Assembly (NCBI GenBank): GCA_964424125.1
Contig: CAYRHS010000038.1
Coordinates: 1-20,953, forward strand
Length of the DNA: 20,953 nt
Source: CAYRHS01 sp964424125
GTDB lineage: Bacteria > Actinomycetota > Acidimicrobiia > IMCC26256 > JAOSJL01
Direction of reading: 5' to 3'
Below, piece by piece: positions 12,781 through 20,483 of the stretch. The notes under the pieces are model-generated. The model ran no database searches. It saw only the letters and a program-made list of their open reading frames with translations, and was not told the DNA's origin. The translations under genes and the position numbers were made by a program. Position 1 is the first letter of the stretch. Each line of letters opens with the position of its first letter.

Positions 12781-13850
12781 GCGCACCGATTCGAGTGGCG
12801 ATCGCCGGCGTGGGGAACTGCGCGAGCAGCCTCGCCCAGGGCGTCGAGTACTACCGCGACGCCGACCCGTCCGACGACGTGCCCGGGCTGATGCACGTCG
12901 AGGCGGGCGGCTACCACGTCGGCGACGTCGAGTTCGTCACCGCGTTCGACGTCGACGCCGACAAGGTCGGCGAGGACCTCGGCAAGGCGGTGTTCAAGGG
13001 GCAGAACAACACCATCCGCTTCGCGGCGGTGCCGGAGCTCGACGTGCAGGTCCTGCGAGGACCGACCCTGGACGGCCTCGGCCGGTACTACCGGGAGACG
13101 GTGACCGAGTCGCCCGCGCCGGCCGTCGACGTCGCCGAATCGCTTCGGGATGCCGACGCCGACGTCCTCGTCGCCTACCTGCCGGTCGGGTCGGAGCAGG
13201 CGCAACGGCACTACGCGCAGGCCGCGCTCGACGCGGGCGTGGCCTTTGTGAACGCGATCCCGGTGTTCCTCGCCAGCGACCCCGCGTGGGCCCGACGCTT
13301 CACCGACGCGGGCGTGCCGATCGTCGGCGACGACATCAAGAGCCAGGTCGGCGCGACCATCGTCCACCGGATCCTCGCCCGCCTCTTCGAGGACCGGGGC
13401 GTGGTGCTCGACCGCACCTACCAGCTCAACGTCGGCGGCAACATGGACTTCAAGAACATGCTCGAACGCGAGCGCCTCGAGTCCAAGAAGATCTCCAAGA
13501 CCCAGTCGGTCACGAGCCAGCTCGCCAACGGCATCGCGGAGTCCGACGTCCACATCGGCCCGTCGGACCACGTCGCCTGGCTGGACGACCGCAAGTGGGC
13601 CTACATCCGACTGGAGGGCCGCAACTTCGGGGACGTGCCGCTCAACGTGGAGTTGAAGCTCGAGGTGTGGGACTCGCCGAACTCGGCCGGCGTGATCATC
13701 GACGCGATCCGCTGCGCCAAGGTGGCGCTCGATCGCGGCGAGGGCGGCCCCCTGCTCGGGCCCTCCGCCTACTTCATGAAGTCGCCCCCCGTGCAGTACA
13801 CCGACGACGTGGCGCACCGTCTCGTCGAGGAGTTCCTCCGCGGGGCGTGA
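12777..13850 (+). CDS. ino1: myo-inositol-1-phosphate synthase
   Basis: This 357-residue enzyme converts glucose 6-phosphate to inositol 1-phosphate using NAD, the first step toward phosphatidylinositol and, in many actinobacteria, mycothiol. The NAD-binding motif is VAIAGVGNCASSL near the N-terminus. Later signatures are FVNAIPVFLASDPAWARRF, then VGDDIKSQVGATIVHR, LNVGGNMDFKNML and KSPPVQYTDD. Length and sequence match the shorter prokaryotic form. AGGAGG lies 9 nt before the ATG, inside padR, and the padR stop overlaps the start by 4 nt. Expression is therefore likely tied to the padR promoter and its operator. Confidence 0.96.
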   Translation: MSAPIRVAIAGVGNCASSLAQGVEYYRDADPSDDVPGLMHVEAGGYHVGDVEFVTAFDVDADKVGEDLGKAVFKGQNNTIRFAAVPELDVQVLRGPTLDGLGRYYRETVTESPAPAVDVAESLRDADADVLVAYLPVGSEQAQRHYAQAALDAGVAFVNAIPVFLASDPAWARRFTDAGVPIVGDDIKSQVGATIVHRILARLFEDRGVVLDRTYQLNVGGNMDFKNMLERERLESKKISKTQSVTSQLANGIAESDVHIGPSDHVAWLDDRKWAYIRLEGRNFGDVPLNVELKLEVWDSPNSAGVIIDAIRCAKVALDRGEGGPLLGPSAYFMKSPPVQYTDDVAHRLVEEFLRGA

Positions 13851-13885
13851 CCGCCTCCGCGATCCGCCGGTGTCCGGGCGGGCGC

Positions 13886-13891
13886 TAGCGT
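13886..13891 (+). promoter_or_regulatory. candidate -10 box for a leaderless DUF885 transcript
   Basis: TAGCGT fits TAnnnT and ends 6 nt before the ATG at 13898, which has no clear Shine-Dalgarno. The -35 region is not recognisable. Confidence 0.4.
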
Positions 13892-13897
13892 GCCCGG

Positions 13898-15496
13898 ATG
13901 CGCACCGTCGCCGAACTCACCCAGAACTTCGTCGACCTGCTCTGCGACACGTTCCCGGTGACCGGGACGCTGCTGGGTCGCCACGAGTTCGACAGCCACC
14001 TCGGTGCGTACGGCGCGGACCTCTACGACGAGTACGCGGGTGACATCGCCGGCCTCCTGGCCGAGCTGCACAGCTACGTCGACGCGACGATCGGCGGTGC
14101 CGCCGACCCGGGCCACGAGCTCGAGGCGAAGGCGCTCGACGGGATGCTCCGCACGTCCCTGCAGGAGCTCGAGCAGGAGCAACAGTGGCGCCGGAACCCC
14201 TCGCAGGCGATCGACAACGCGCTCATGGGTTGCTTCGCGCTGCTCCTGCGCCCGGGACCGGACCCCGCCAAGCGTGATGCCGCGCTCCGGGTGCGGTTGC
14301 GGGAGCTCCCCGGCTATCTCGACGGCGCCCGCCGGACCTGGCAGGACGTGCCGGAGCTCTGGGCCCGTGTCGCGGCAGAGTCGGCCGCGGCCGGGGCCGC
14401 GTTCCTCCGCGAGGAGCTCGGCGACGCACTCGGCGGGTCGCGTGCGCGTGCCGGGATCCTGCGGGCGGGCGAGCACGCGGCCCAGGCGCTCACGGAGGCC
14501 GCGGCGGCGCTCCGAGACGGAGTGGGAACGGTCGCCGACGGCTGGGCGATCGGGGAGCACCTCGTTGCCGAGCGCCTCCGCCACGAGCACCACTTGCCGG
14601 ACAGCCCGTCCGAGATGGAGGCGCGCGGTCTCGCGCTCGTCGAGGAGACGGTCGCGGCGCTGACCGAGCTGGACCCGGAGTGGCGCACGACGCTGGCCGC
14701 AGCGAAGGACGACCACCCGCGCGCGGACAGGCTCCTCGAGGAGTACCGCTCAGAGATGGAACGGGCGCGCGACTTCGTCGTCGAGACCGGACTGGCACCC
14801 ACGACCGGCGCACCGCTCGAGGTCCGTCCGACCCCGTCGTTCTGGGTCCCCCTCCTGCCGTACGCGGCGTACGACCCGCCCGGTTTGTTCGAGCCCGATC
14901 AACGGGGATTCTTCTGGGTCACCGTGCCCGAGGGCGAGGACGCGGCCGACCGGCTGCGCGGCCACCCGAGGCCGGGCATCACCGTCACCGCAGTCCACGA
15001 GGGCTACCCCGGGCACCACCTCCAGCTGACCCACGCCAACGCCCACGCCGGCCTCACGCGCACCCTGGCCGAGTCCACCCTCACCATCGAGGGATGGGCC
15101 TTCTACTGCGAGCAGCTCCTCTGGGAGGAGGGCTATTACGGCGACGACCGTGTGCTCCGCCTCTACCAACTGAAGGACCAGCTGTGGCGGGCCGCCCGGG
15201 TGGTGCTCGACATGCGACTCCACACCGGTGCGATCGGGGTCGGCGAGGCGATCGACTACCTCGTCGACGTCGCCGACCTCGAGCGCGGCAATGCCACGGC
15301 CGAAGTGCACCGCTACACCTCCAGCCCCACGTACCAGATCTGCTACGCGATCGGGAAGGCCGAGATCCTGAAACTCCGGGAGGCCCTGCAGGGCCGCGCG
15401 GGCACAGGGCTCGACTTGGCCGAGTTCCACCGTCGCTTCCTCGACTTCGGGTCGGTGGCCGTCCCGCTCACGGCAAAGGCAATGCTCGCTGCGTGA
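13898..15496 (+). CDS. DUF885 family putative metallopeptidase
   Basis: This 532-residue protein belongs to DUF885, an M3-like group of putative zinc peptidases whose substrates are mostly unknown. The zinc signature is HEGYPGHH at residues 367-374, followed by the conserved LTIEGWAFYCEQLLWEEGYY that supplies further ligands. The final part, SSPTYQICYAIGKAEILKLR, is also typical. There is no signal peptide, so it probably acts in the cytoplasm. No Shine-Dalgarno precedes the ATG; a TAGCGT box 6 nt upstream suggests leaderless translation and a promoter separate from ino1. A small hairpin spans the stop codon (15487-15504). It is followed 36 bp later by a nitrilase gene. Confidence 0.9.
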   Translation: MRTVAELTQNFVDLLCDTFPVTGTLLGRHEFDSHLGAYGADLYDEYAGDIAGLLAELHSYVDATIGGAADPGHELEAKALDGMLRTSLQELEQEQQWRRNPSQAIDNALMGCFALLLRPGPDPAKRDAALRVRLRELPGYLDGARRTWQDVPELWARVAAESAAAGAAFLREELGDALGGSRARAGILRAGEHAAQALTEAAAALRDGVGTVADGWAIGEHLVAERLRHEHHLPDSPSEMEARGLALVEETVAALTELDPEWRTTLAAAKDDHPRADRLLEEYRSEMERARDFVVETGLAPTTGAPLEVRPTPSFWVPLLPYAAYDPPGLFEPDQRGFFWVTVPEGEDAADRLRGHPRPGITVTAVHEGYPGHHLQLTHANAHAGLTRTLAESTLTIEGWAFYCEQLLWEEGYYGDDRVLRLYQLKDQLWRAARVVLDMRLHTGAIGVGEAIDYLVDVADLERGNATAEVHRYTSSPTYQICYAIGKAEILKLREALQGRAGTGLDLAEFHRRFLDFGSVAVPLTAKAMLAA

Positions 15497-15504
15497 GCGC
15501 AGCG
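15487..15504 (+). terminator. small hairpin over the DUF885 stop codon
   Basis: CGCTGCG and CGCAGCG form a perfect 7-bp stem with a TGAG loop that holds the stop codon. There is no T-tract, and the nitrilase follows closely, so it may act as a weak terminator or RNA end protector. Confidence 0.25.
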
Positions 15505-15532
15505 GAGACTGCTCCCACAGGAAGGACGGCCC

Positions 15533-16531
15533 GTGGACGAGTCCCCCGAACCGATCGTCGCCGCCGCGGTACAGGCGACGCCGGTGTTTCTCGACCGTGC
15601 TGCCACCGTGGCGCGGGCCGTGGCGCTCATCGAGGAGGCCGCGAGCCACGGTGCACGCCTCGTGCTCTTCCCCGAGGCTTTCGTCCCCGGCTACCCGGAT
15701 TGGGTGTGGCGCGCGCCGCCGTGGGGCGGCGGGACGGCCCGGCTCTTCGAACGGCTCGTCGACCAGGCCGTCACAGTGCCGGGCCCTGACGTCGACGCGC
15801 TCGCGGCCGCCGCTCGGCGCGTGGACGCGTACGTCGCCATCGGCCTCAACGAGCGCGAGCCGCACGGCTCCACCGTCTACAACTCGCTTCTGTATCTCGG
15901 CCCCGACGGCTCGGTGCTGGGTGTGCACCGCAAGTTGATGCCGACCGGCGGCGAGCGGCTCGTCTGGGGCTTCGGCGACGGCTCGGGTCTCGTCACCTTC
16001 GACACGCCCGCGGGCCGCGTGGGCGGGCTGATCTGCTGGGAGAACTACATGCCGCTCGCGCGCGCTGCCCTGTTCGCCCGCGGAACCGAGATCTACCTGG
16101 CCCCGACGTGGGACAACAGCGATGTCTGGGTACCGACGCTGCGCCACATCGCCAAGGAGGGTCGCTGCTACGTCGTCGGGACCAACAGCTATCTGCGCGG
16201 CAGCGACGTCCCCGCGCAAGAGCTCGGTGTCCCCGACCTCTACGGCGGCGAGGACGATTGGATGAGCCGCGGGAACGCCTGCATCGTCGGCCCCGACGGT
16301 GAGATCCTCGCCGGGCCCCTGGTCGAGCGACCCGGGATCCTGTACGCCGAGCTCGACCCCGGGACCGTCCGGCGCTCGCGGCTCCAGTTCGACGCGTGCG
16401 GGCACTACGCGCGTCCCGACGTCTTCCGGCTCGACGTCGACGATCGCCCCAAGCCTGCGGTGGCCTTCTCGCTCGACGTCGAACCGGCGGCGGCGACCGC
16501 CTCCGAGGCGCGACCCGACGAGCTGCAGTAG
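15533..16531 (+). CDS. nitrilase/carbon-nitrogen hydrolase family protein
   Basis: This 332-residue enzyme is a nitrilase-superfamily hydrolase. The Glu-Lys-Cys triad is visible: Glu48 in LVLFPEAF, Lys134 in HRKLMPT and Cys168 in GLICWENYMPL. The CWENYMP context, the PGYPDWVW segment and the length fit true nitrilases (R-CN to acid and ammonia) better than amidases or N-carbamoyl hydrolases, but a cyanide hydratase-like or other nitrile substrate cannot be excluded. The C-terminal tail (SLDVEPAAATASEARPDELQ) is poorly conserved. The GTG start follows an AGGAAGGA site. No nitrile hydratase or aldoxime dehydratase gene is nearby to hint at the substrate. Confidence 0.9.
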   Translation: MDESPEPIVAAAVQATPVFLDRAATVARAVALIEEAASHGARLVLFPEAFVPGYPDWVWRAPPWGGGTARLFERLVDQAVTVPGPDVDALAAAARRVDAYVAIGLNEREPHGSTVYNSLLYLGPDGSVLGVHRKLMPTGGERLVWGFGDGSGLVTFDTPAGRVGGLICWENYMPLARAALFARGTEIYLAPTWDNSDVWVPTLRHIAKEGRCYVVGTNSYLRGSDVPAQELGVPDLYGGEDDWMSRGNACIVGPDGEILAGPLVERPGILYAELDPGTVRRSRLQFDACGHYARPDVFRLDVDDRPKPAVAFSLDVEPAAATASEARPDELQ

Positions 16532-16599
16532 GGCACCACGATGCTCGTGCAGCAGCCGACCGGCGCCGAACCACGCGCCGGAGCCGGTGGTCCGTCACA

Positions 16600-17328
16600 A
16601 TGGTCGCCGTGAGCGAGAACACCGAGAGTTGGGACCGCGTCGCGGCGGCAGCACGGAAGGCCTTCGACCCGGGCGTCGACGTCGTGCACTACGGGCCCGA
16701 CGCGCCGGACGAGTCCGAGCTCCGGCTGCTGGGGGACGTCGAGGGAAAGCGCGTCCTCGAGCTCGGCTGCGGAGCAGGCCACGGGGCGGTGGCACTGGCA
16801 CGAGCCGGGGCGCACGTCACCGCGGTCGACGCATCCTCGTCACAGCTCCAGCACGCCCATCATCTCGCCGACGAGCACGAGGTGCGAGTCGAGTGGCACC
16901 ACGGCGACGCCGCCGAGCTGGCGTTCCTCCGCGCCGACTCGATCGACGTCACCTACAGCGCCGGGATGTTCGCCGAGGTCGAGGACGTCGATCGGCTCCT
17001 CCGTCAGGTGCACCGCGTGCTCCGACCCCACGGCACGTTCGTGTGCGCGTACGAGCACCCGATGTCGTGGTGCGTCGCGCAGGACTCCGGCGAGAAGGGG
17101 ATGCGCGGCAGCGTGGGGCGCTCGTACTTCGCCGACGTCCCGATCATCGTCGAGCGCTTCGGGGCCTCCTTCACCATGTACCCCCGCCGCGTCGCGGAGA
17201 TGTTCGCCTCGCTCTCCCGCGCCGGCTTCCGCGTCGACGTGCTCCTCGAACCCGAGCCGCCGTTCGAGGATTCGCCGCCGTTGCTCCCGACGACCATCGT
17301 CTGGCGCGCGCGCAAGGAAGGCGTCTGA
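16600..17328 (+). CDS. class I SAM-dependent methyltransferase
   Basis: This 242-residue protein has a Rossmann-fold methyltransferase core. Motif I is VLELGCGAGHG (52-62), and Asp77 in VTAVDASS ends the second strand and would hold the ribose of SAM. HGDAAEL (motif III region), DVTYSAGMFAEVEDVDRLL and HRVLRPHGTFVCAYEHP complete the fold. The later PRRVAEMFASLSRAGFRVD segment resembles small-molecule methyltransferases that modify quinones or similar compounds, but the acceptor is unknown. An in-frame GTG at 16609 would give MSENTESWDR and lies 7 nt after CACAAT, a possible -10, so a shorter leaderless form is possible. An unrecognised gene starts 26 bp downstream. Confidence 0.9.
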   Translation: MVAVSENTESWDRVAAAARKAFDPGVDVVHYGPDAPDESELRLLGDVEGKRVLELGCGAGHGAVALARAGAHVTAVDASSSQLQHAHHLADEHEVRVEWHHGDAAELAFLRADSIDVTYSAGMFAEVEDVDRLLRQVHRVLRPHGTFVCAYEHPMSWCVAQDSGEKGMRGSVGRSYFADVPIIVERFGASFTMYPRRVAEMFASLSRAGFRVDVLLEPEPPFEDSPPLLPTTIVWRARKEGV

Positions 17329-17354
17329 GCGGCACGGAGCCGCGCTGCGACGCG

Positions 17355-18443
17355 ATGCTCTCCGTCTTCGACGATCTGCCCTTCCACCAAATCCCCGCCC
17401 CGTTCGACGTAGCCGGGTCCGGCGACCACCGCTGGTTCGACCGCTACTGGTTCGTGGCCTTCGAACCCGAGGGGCGACTCGCGTTCGCGACCGGGCTGGG
17501 CGTGTACAAGAACATGGACGTGCTCGACGGCTTCGCCGCCGCGGTGCTCGACGGCACGCAGCACAACGTGCGCGTGTCGCGAACGTTGCGGCCGGACCTG
17601 GCCCAGATCGGCGCCGGCCCGCTGCGCTACGAGGTCGTGGAGGGCCTGCACGCCTTTCGGCTCGTGCTCGCGAAGAACGACTTCGACCTCGCGTTCGACC
17701 TGACGTGGACCGCGACCACCGCGCCCCACGAGGAGGCCCACCACCTCCGCCGCGAGGGGGGCGTCCTCCAGGAGGATTACGAACGCTTCTTCCAGTTCGG
17801 CAACGTGTCCGGGACGGTGGCCACCGCGGGAACGCGGTTCGACCTCGCGGGTGTTGACTGGTTCGCCTTCCGGGACCGTTCCTTCGGGATTCGCCCGGGC
17901 GTCGGCGGTCCGCCACCGCAGGCCTCCGAACGCGCCCCGTCGCGGGCGCGTGCGCTCATGCTGGGCGCAGCCTTCGCGATCGACGATGCCACGGGCGTCT
18001 TCCAGCTCCAGGAGGACGCCGACGGTCGGGTGCGGTACTTCGACGGGTACGTGGCCCCGGCGGAAGGGCAGCGGCAACGGTTCGTCGACGCGACCACCGA
18101 TGTCGAGCTCACCGGGGAGCACCGGGAGCTGGCGCGAGCGCGCGTCGAGCTGGTCGACGACGCCGGAGCATCGTCGGTCCTCGAGCTGGAGCCGCTCTGC
18201 CCCCCGTTCGTGCACCAGGGATTCGGGTACTTCGACGGCTTCCACGACCGGCAGGGGCTCGGCGTGCGACGTGGCGCGCTCCACGTCGAGGGCGAACGCT
18301 ACGACGTCTCCGAACCCGGACGGGTCGTCGACCTCAGCGGTGGCCGGGACTTCATCCCGGGAGCGACCCCTCGCGAGGGAGCGGCCCGCGTCCGCCTCGA
18401 CGGCCGGCCGGGCGTTGCCGACGCGTTCTTCCACGCGCGATAG
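17355..18443 (+). CDS. uncharacterised 362-residue protein, probably beta-rich
   Basis: I do not firmly recognise this gene. The 362 residues start MLSVFDDLPFHQIPAPFDV, then DHRWFDRYWFVAFEPEGRLAF, and contain regular alternating strands rich in Trp, Phe and Tyr. The later part includes VDWFAFRDRSFGIRPGVGG and VHQGFGYFDGFHDRQGLGV. This two-part layout recalls the lipocalin-like DUF7064/DUF7065, AttH or tocopherol-cyclase-type folds, a tentative similarity made from memory. There is no signal peptide or membrane segment. The ATG is the only plausible start in frame; GGAG lies about 15 nt upstream, so initiation is weak or coupled to the methyltransferase. Codon and base use match its neighbours. 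It converges on the cca gene with a 16-bp gap. Confidence 0.75.
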   Translation: MLSVFDDLPFHQIPAPFDVAGSGDHRWFDRYWFVAFEPEGRLAFATGLGVYKNMDVLDGFAAAVLDGTQHNVRVSRTLRPDLAQIGAGPLRYEVVEGLHAFRLVLAKNDFDLAFDLTWTATTAPHEEAHHLRREGGVLQEDYERFFQFGNVSGTVATAGTRFDLAGVDWFAFRDRSFGIRPGVGGPPPQASERAPSRARALMLGAAFAIDDATGVFQLQEDADGRVRYFDGYVAPAEGQRQRFVDATTDVELTGEHRELARARVELVDDAGASSVLELEPLCPPFVHQGFGYFDGFHDRQGLGVRRGALHVEGERYDVSEPGRVVDLSGGRDFIPGATPREGAARVRLDGRPGVADAFFHAR

Positions 18444-18459
18444 CTGCGGCCGCCGCCGC

Positions 18460-19869
18460 TCACGGTCGGTCGGGGGGCGTGATGCCCCGCTCGGCGGCCC
18501 AGGCGTCGAGCTGGCGGTAGGCCTCGGCCTCGTCCATCGGTCCCTCGTCGAGGCGGAGGTCGAGGAGGTACCGCAACGCCGCCCCGACCTCGCGACCCGG
18601 TTGGAGGCCGAGGTGGGTCATGACCTGGTTGCCATCGAGGGGCGGCCGGATCGCGTCGAGCTCCTCCTGCCGGCGGAGCTGGTCGATGCGTTCCTCGAGC
18701 TCGTCCATCCTGCGCGCGAGCCGCCGGGCCTTCACCCGGTTGCGCGTCGTGCAGTCGCAGCGGACCAGGTGGTTGAGGTCGTCGAGCAGCCGTCCCGCGT
18801 CGCGCACGTAGCGCCGCACGGCCCGGTCGGTCCATCCCATCCGGTAGGTGTGGAAGCGCAGGTGCAGCTCGATGAGCTGCACCACGTCGTCGGTGAGCTC
18901 GGTCGGAAAACGCAGCGCCCGGAGGCGGTCTTCCGCCATGCGTGCGCCGACCACCTCGTGGTGATGGAACGTGACGCCGTGGGGACCGAACGCGCGGGTC
19001 TTGGGCTTGCCGATGTCGTGGAGCAGGGCGGCGAGACGGACCCGAAGCTCGGGTCGGGTGTTGGCCACCACCGCGATCGTGTGCGCGAGCACGTCCTTGT
19101 GCCGGTGGATCGGGTCCTGTTCGAGCTCCATCGCGTTCAGCTCGGGGAGGAACTCGTCGGCGAGCCCCGTCCCGGAGAGCAGCCACAGACCAGCGCTCGG
19201 GTCGTCGACAACGAGAAGCTTGCTCAGCTCGTCGCGGATCCGCTCCGCGCTCACGATCTCGAGACGCCCGGCCATCTCCTCCAGCGCTGCGACAAGCGCG
19301 GGCTCGGGCTCGAGCCCGTAGCCGGCGACGAAGCGTGCGGCCCGAAGCATGCGCAGCGGGTCGTCGCCGAAGGAGACCTCGGGTGCCTCGGGGGTCCGCA
19401 GGCGACGCGCCGCCAGGTCGGCCGCGCCGCCGAAGGGGTCGATGAGCTCCGGCTCGGGGAGTCGGAGCGCCATCGCGTTCACAGTGAAGTCCCGCCGTGA
19501 GAGATCGGTCTCGATGTCGTCGGCGAACTCCACCCAGGGCTTGCGGCTCTCGGGTCGGTAGACGTCGGCGCGGAAGGTGGTGATCTCGAGGCGTGTGCCG
19601 TCGACCTCGCAGCCGACCGTCCCGAACCGCGCACCCTGGGTCCAGACCGCGTCGGCCCAGCCCGAGACGACAGCTTCGACGACCTCCGGGCGGGCGTCGG
19701 TGGCGACGTCGACGTCGTCGTGGGGCAGGTCGAGCAGGGCGTCGCGCACCGATCCGCCGACCAGGAAACCGACGTGGCCGACGTCGACGAGGCGGCTCGC
19801 GAGCTGTTGCAACGGGGAATCGCTCTCGAGGAGCGGACGCAGCCGCTCGGGCACTGCGGGGGTGCTCAT
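18460..19869 (-). CDS. cca: CCA tRNA nucleotidyltransferase with HD domain
   Basis: This 469-residue enzyme adds or repairs the 3' CCA end of tRNAs. The class II nucleotidyltransferase head has GGSVRD (38-43) and the metal-binding DVDVAT with Asp52 and Asp54. RRDFTVNAMA (125-134) and FGDDPLRMLRAARFVAGYG are also diagnostic. The C-terminal half contains an HD domain, HDIGK at 284-288 with FHHHEVVGARM, which may give phosphohydrolase activity as in other actinobacterial and enterobacterial enzymes. No Shine-Dalgarno precedes the ATG; AATGAT ends 6 nt upstream and could be a -10 for a leaderless mRNA. It is divergent from nfeD across 95 bp. In some actinobacteria this gene is labelled pcnA. Confidence 0.95.
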   Translation of the reverse strand: MSTPAVPERLRPLLESDSPLQQLASRLVDVGHVGFLVGGSVRDALLDLPHDDVDVATDARPEVVEAVVSGWADAVWTQGARFGTVGCEVDGTRLEITTFRADVYRPESRKPWVEFADDIETDLSRRDFTVNAMALRLPEPELIDPFGGAADLAARRLRTPEAPEVSFGDDPLRMLRAARFVAGYGLEPEPALVAALEEMAGRLEIVSAERIRDELSKLLVVDDPSAGLWLLSGTGLADEFLPELNAMELEQDPIHRHKDVLAHTIAVVANTRPELRVRLAALLHDIGKPKTRAFGPHGVTFHHHEVVGARMAEDRLRALRFPTELTDDVVQLIELHLRFHTYRMGWTDRAVRRYVRDAGRLLDDLNHLVRCDCTTRNRVKARRLARRMDELEERIDQLRRQEELDAIRPPLDGNQVMTHLGLQPGREVGAALRYLLDLRLDEGPMDEAEAYRQLDAWAAERGITPPDRP

Positions 19870-19938
19870 GGTGCGATCATTGTCGCGGGCACGATGCGGC
19901 CGGCGGAGAAATCATCCGGGTCGCGTCGAATCGGCCGC

Positions 19939-19947
19939 TGGTACTGT
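19939..19947 (+). promoter_or_regulatory. extended -10 promoter of the nfeD-SPFH pair
   Basis: TGGTACTGT matches TGnTAnnnT. The predicted start point at about 19954 is just ahead of the AAAGGA ribosome-binding site (19955-19960) for the ATG at 19965. Confidence 0.45.
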
Positions 19948-19964
19948 CGCAGTGAAAGGACGCG

Positions 19965-20459
19965 ATGGACCTCAACTCGCCCGAGACCTGGCGCTGGATC
20001 TGGCTCGCGGCGGCGTTCGTGTTCGCCGTCGGCGAGGTCACGCTCGTCGGGACGTTCTTCCTCCTCCCCTTCGGCGTCGGGGCCGCGGCCGCCTGCATCA
20101 CGTCGTTCCTCGACCATTCGGTGCTCACGTCCTGGGTCGTGTTCGTGCTCGGTTCGGTCCTTGCCTCCCTGGCGCTGTGGCCCCTGGGCCGCCGGCTCGA
20201 CCGGGCCACGATGCCCGACCAGGAGGGCGTGGGTGCCCACCGCTGGAGCGGGCGCGTCGCCACGGTCCTCCAGGACATCCCCGGTGGGCCGAGCGCCACC
20301 GGCCTCGCTCGCGTCGAGCGGGAGGAGTGGCGCGCCGAGTCGGTCGACGACACTCCCATCCCCGCCGGGGCGCTGGTCCGGGTCATCCGCGTCGACGGCA
20401 CCCGCGTCATCGTCGAGCCCGCCGACCGCGCTACACCCCCCAACCCCGCGCCGGACTGA
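19965..20459 (+). CDS. NfeD family membrane protein
   Basis: This 164-residue protein is a short NfeD (without the serine-protease domain). It begins with hydrophobic segments, about residues 12-34, 35-52 and 53-75 (WLAAAFVFAVGEVTLVGTFF is the first), and ends with a soluble beta-barrel (OB-type) domain from about 88 to 155, including GRVATVLQDI and GALVRVIRVDGTRVIVEP. NfeD proteins are almost always encoded next to SPFH/stomatin proteins and are thought to help organise membrane microdomains. Here the SPFH gene follows 24 bp later. AAAGGA lies 4 nt before the ATG. Confidence 0.9.
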   Translation: MDLNSPETWRWIWLAAAFVFAVGEVTLVGTFFLLPFGVGAAAACITSFLDHSVLTSWVVFVLGSVLASLALWPLGRRLDRATMPDQEGVGAHRWSGRVATVLQDIPGGPSATGLARVEREEWRAESVDDTPIPAGALVRVIRVDGTRVIVEPADRATPPNPAPD

Positions 20460-20483
20460 CCGGCGTTCGATCCCGGAGGACCC

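Noticed and set aside
14750..16405. A 551-residue minus-strand open frame.
   Set aside because: It is antisense to DUF885 and the nitrilase, both of which show clear catalytic motifs on the plus strand.
17004..18434. A 476-residue minus-strand frame opposite the unrecognised protein.
   Set aside because: The plus-strand frame has regular aromatic strand patterns and a sensible start; the minus frame has antisense-type composition (Glu/Val/Arg/His-rich) and no motif.
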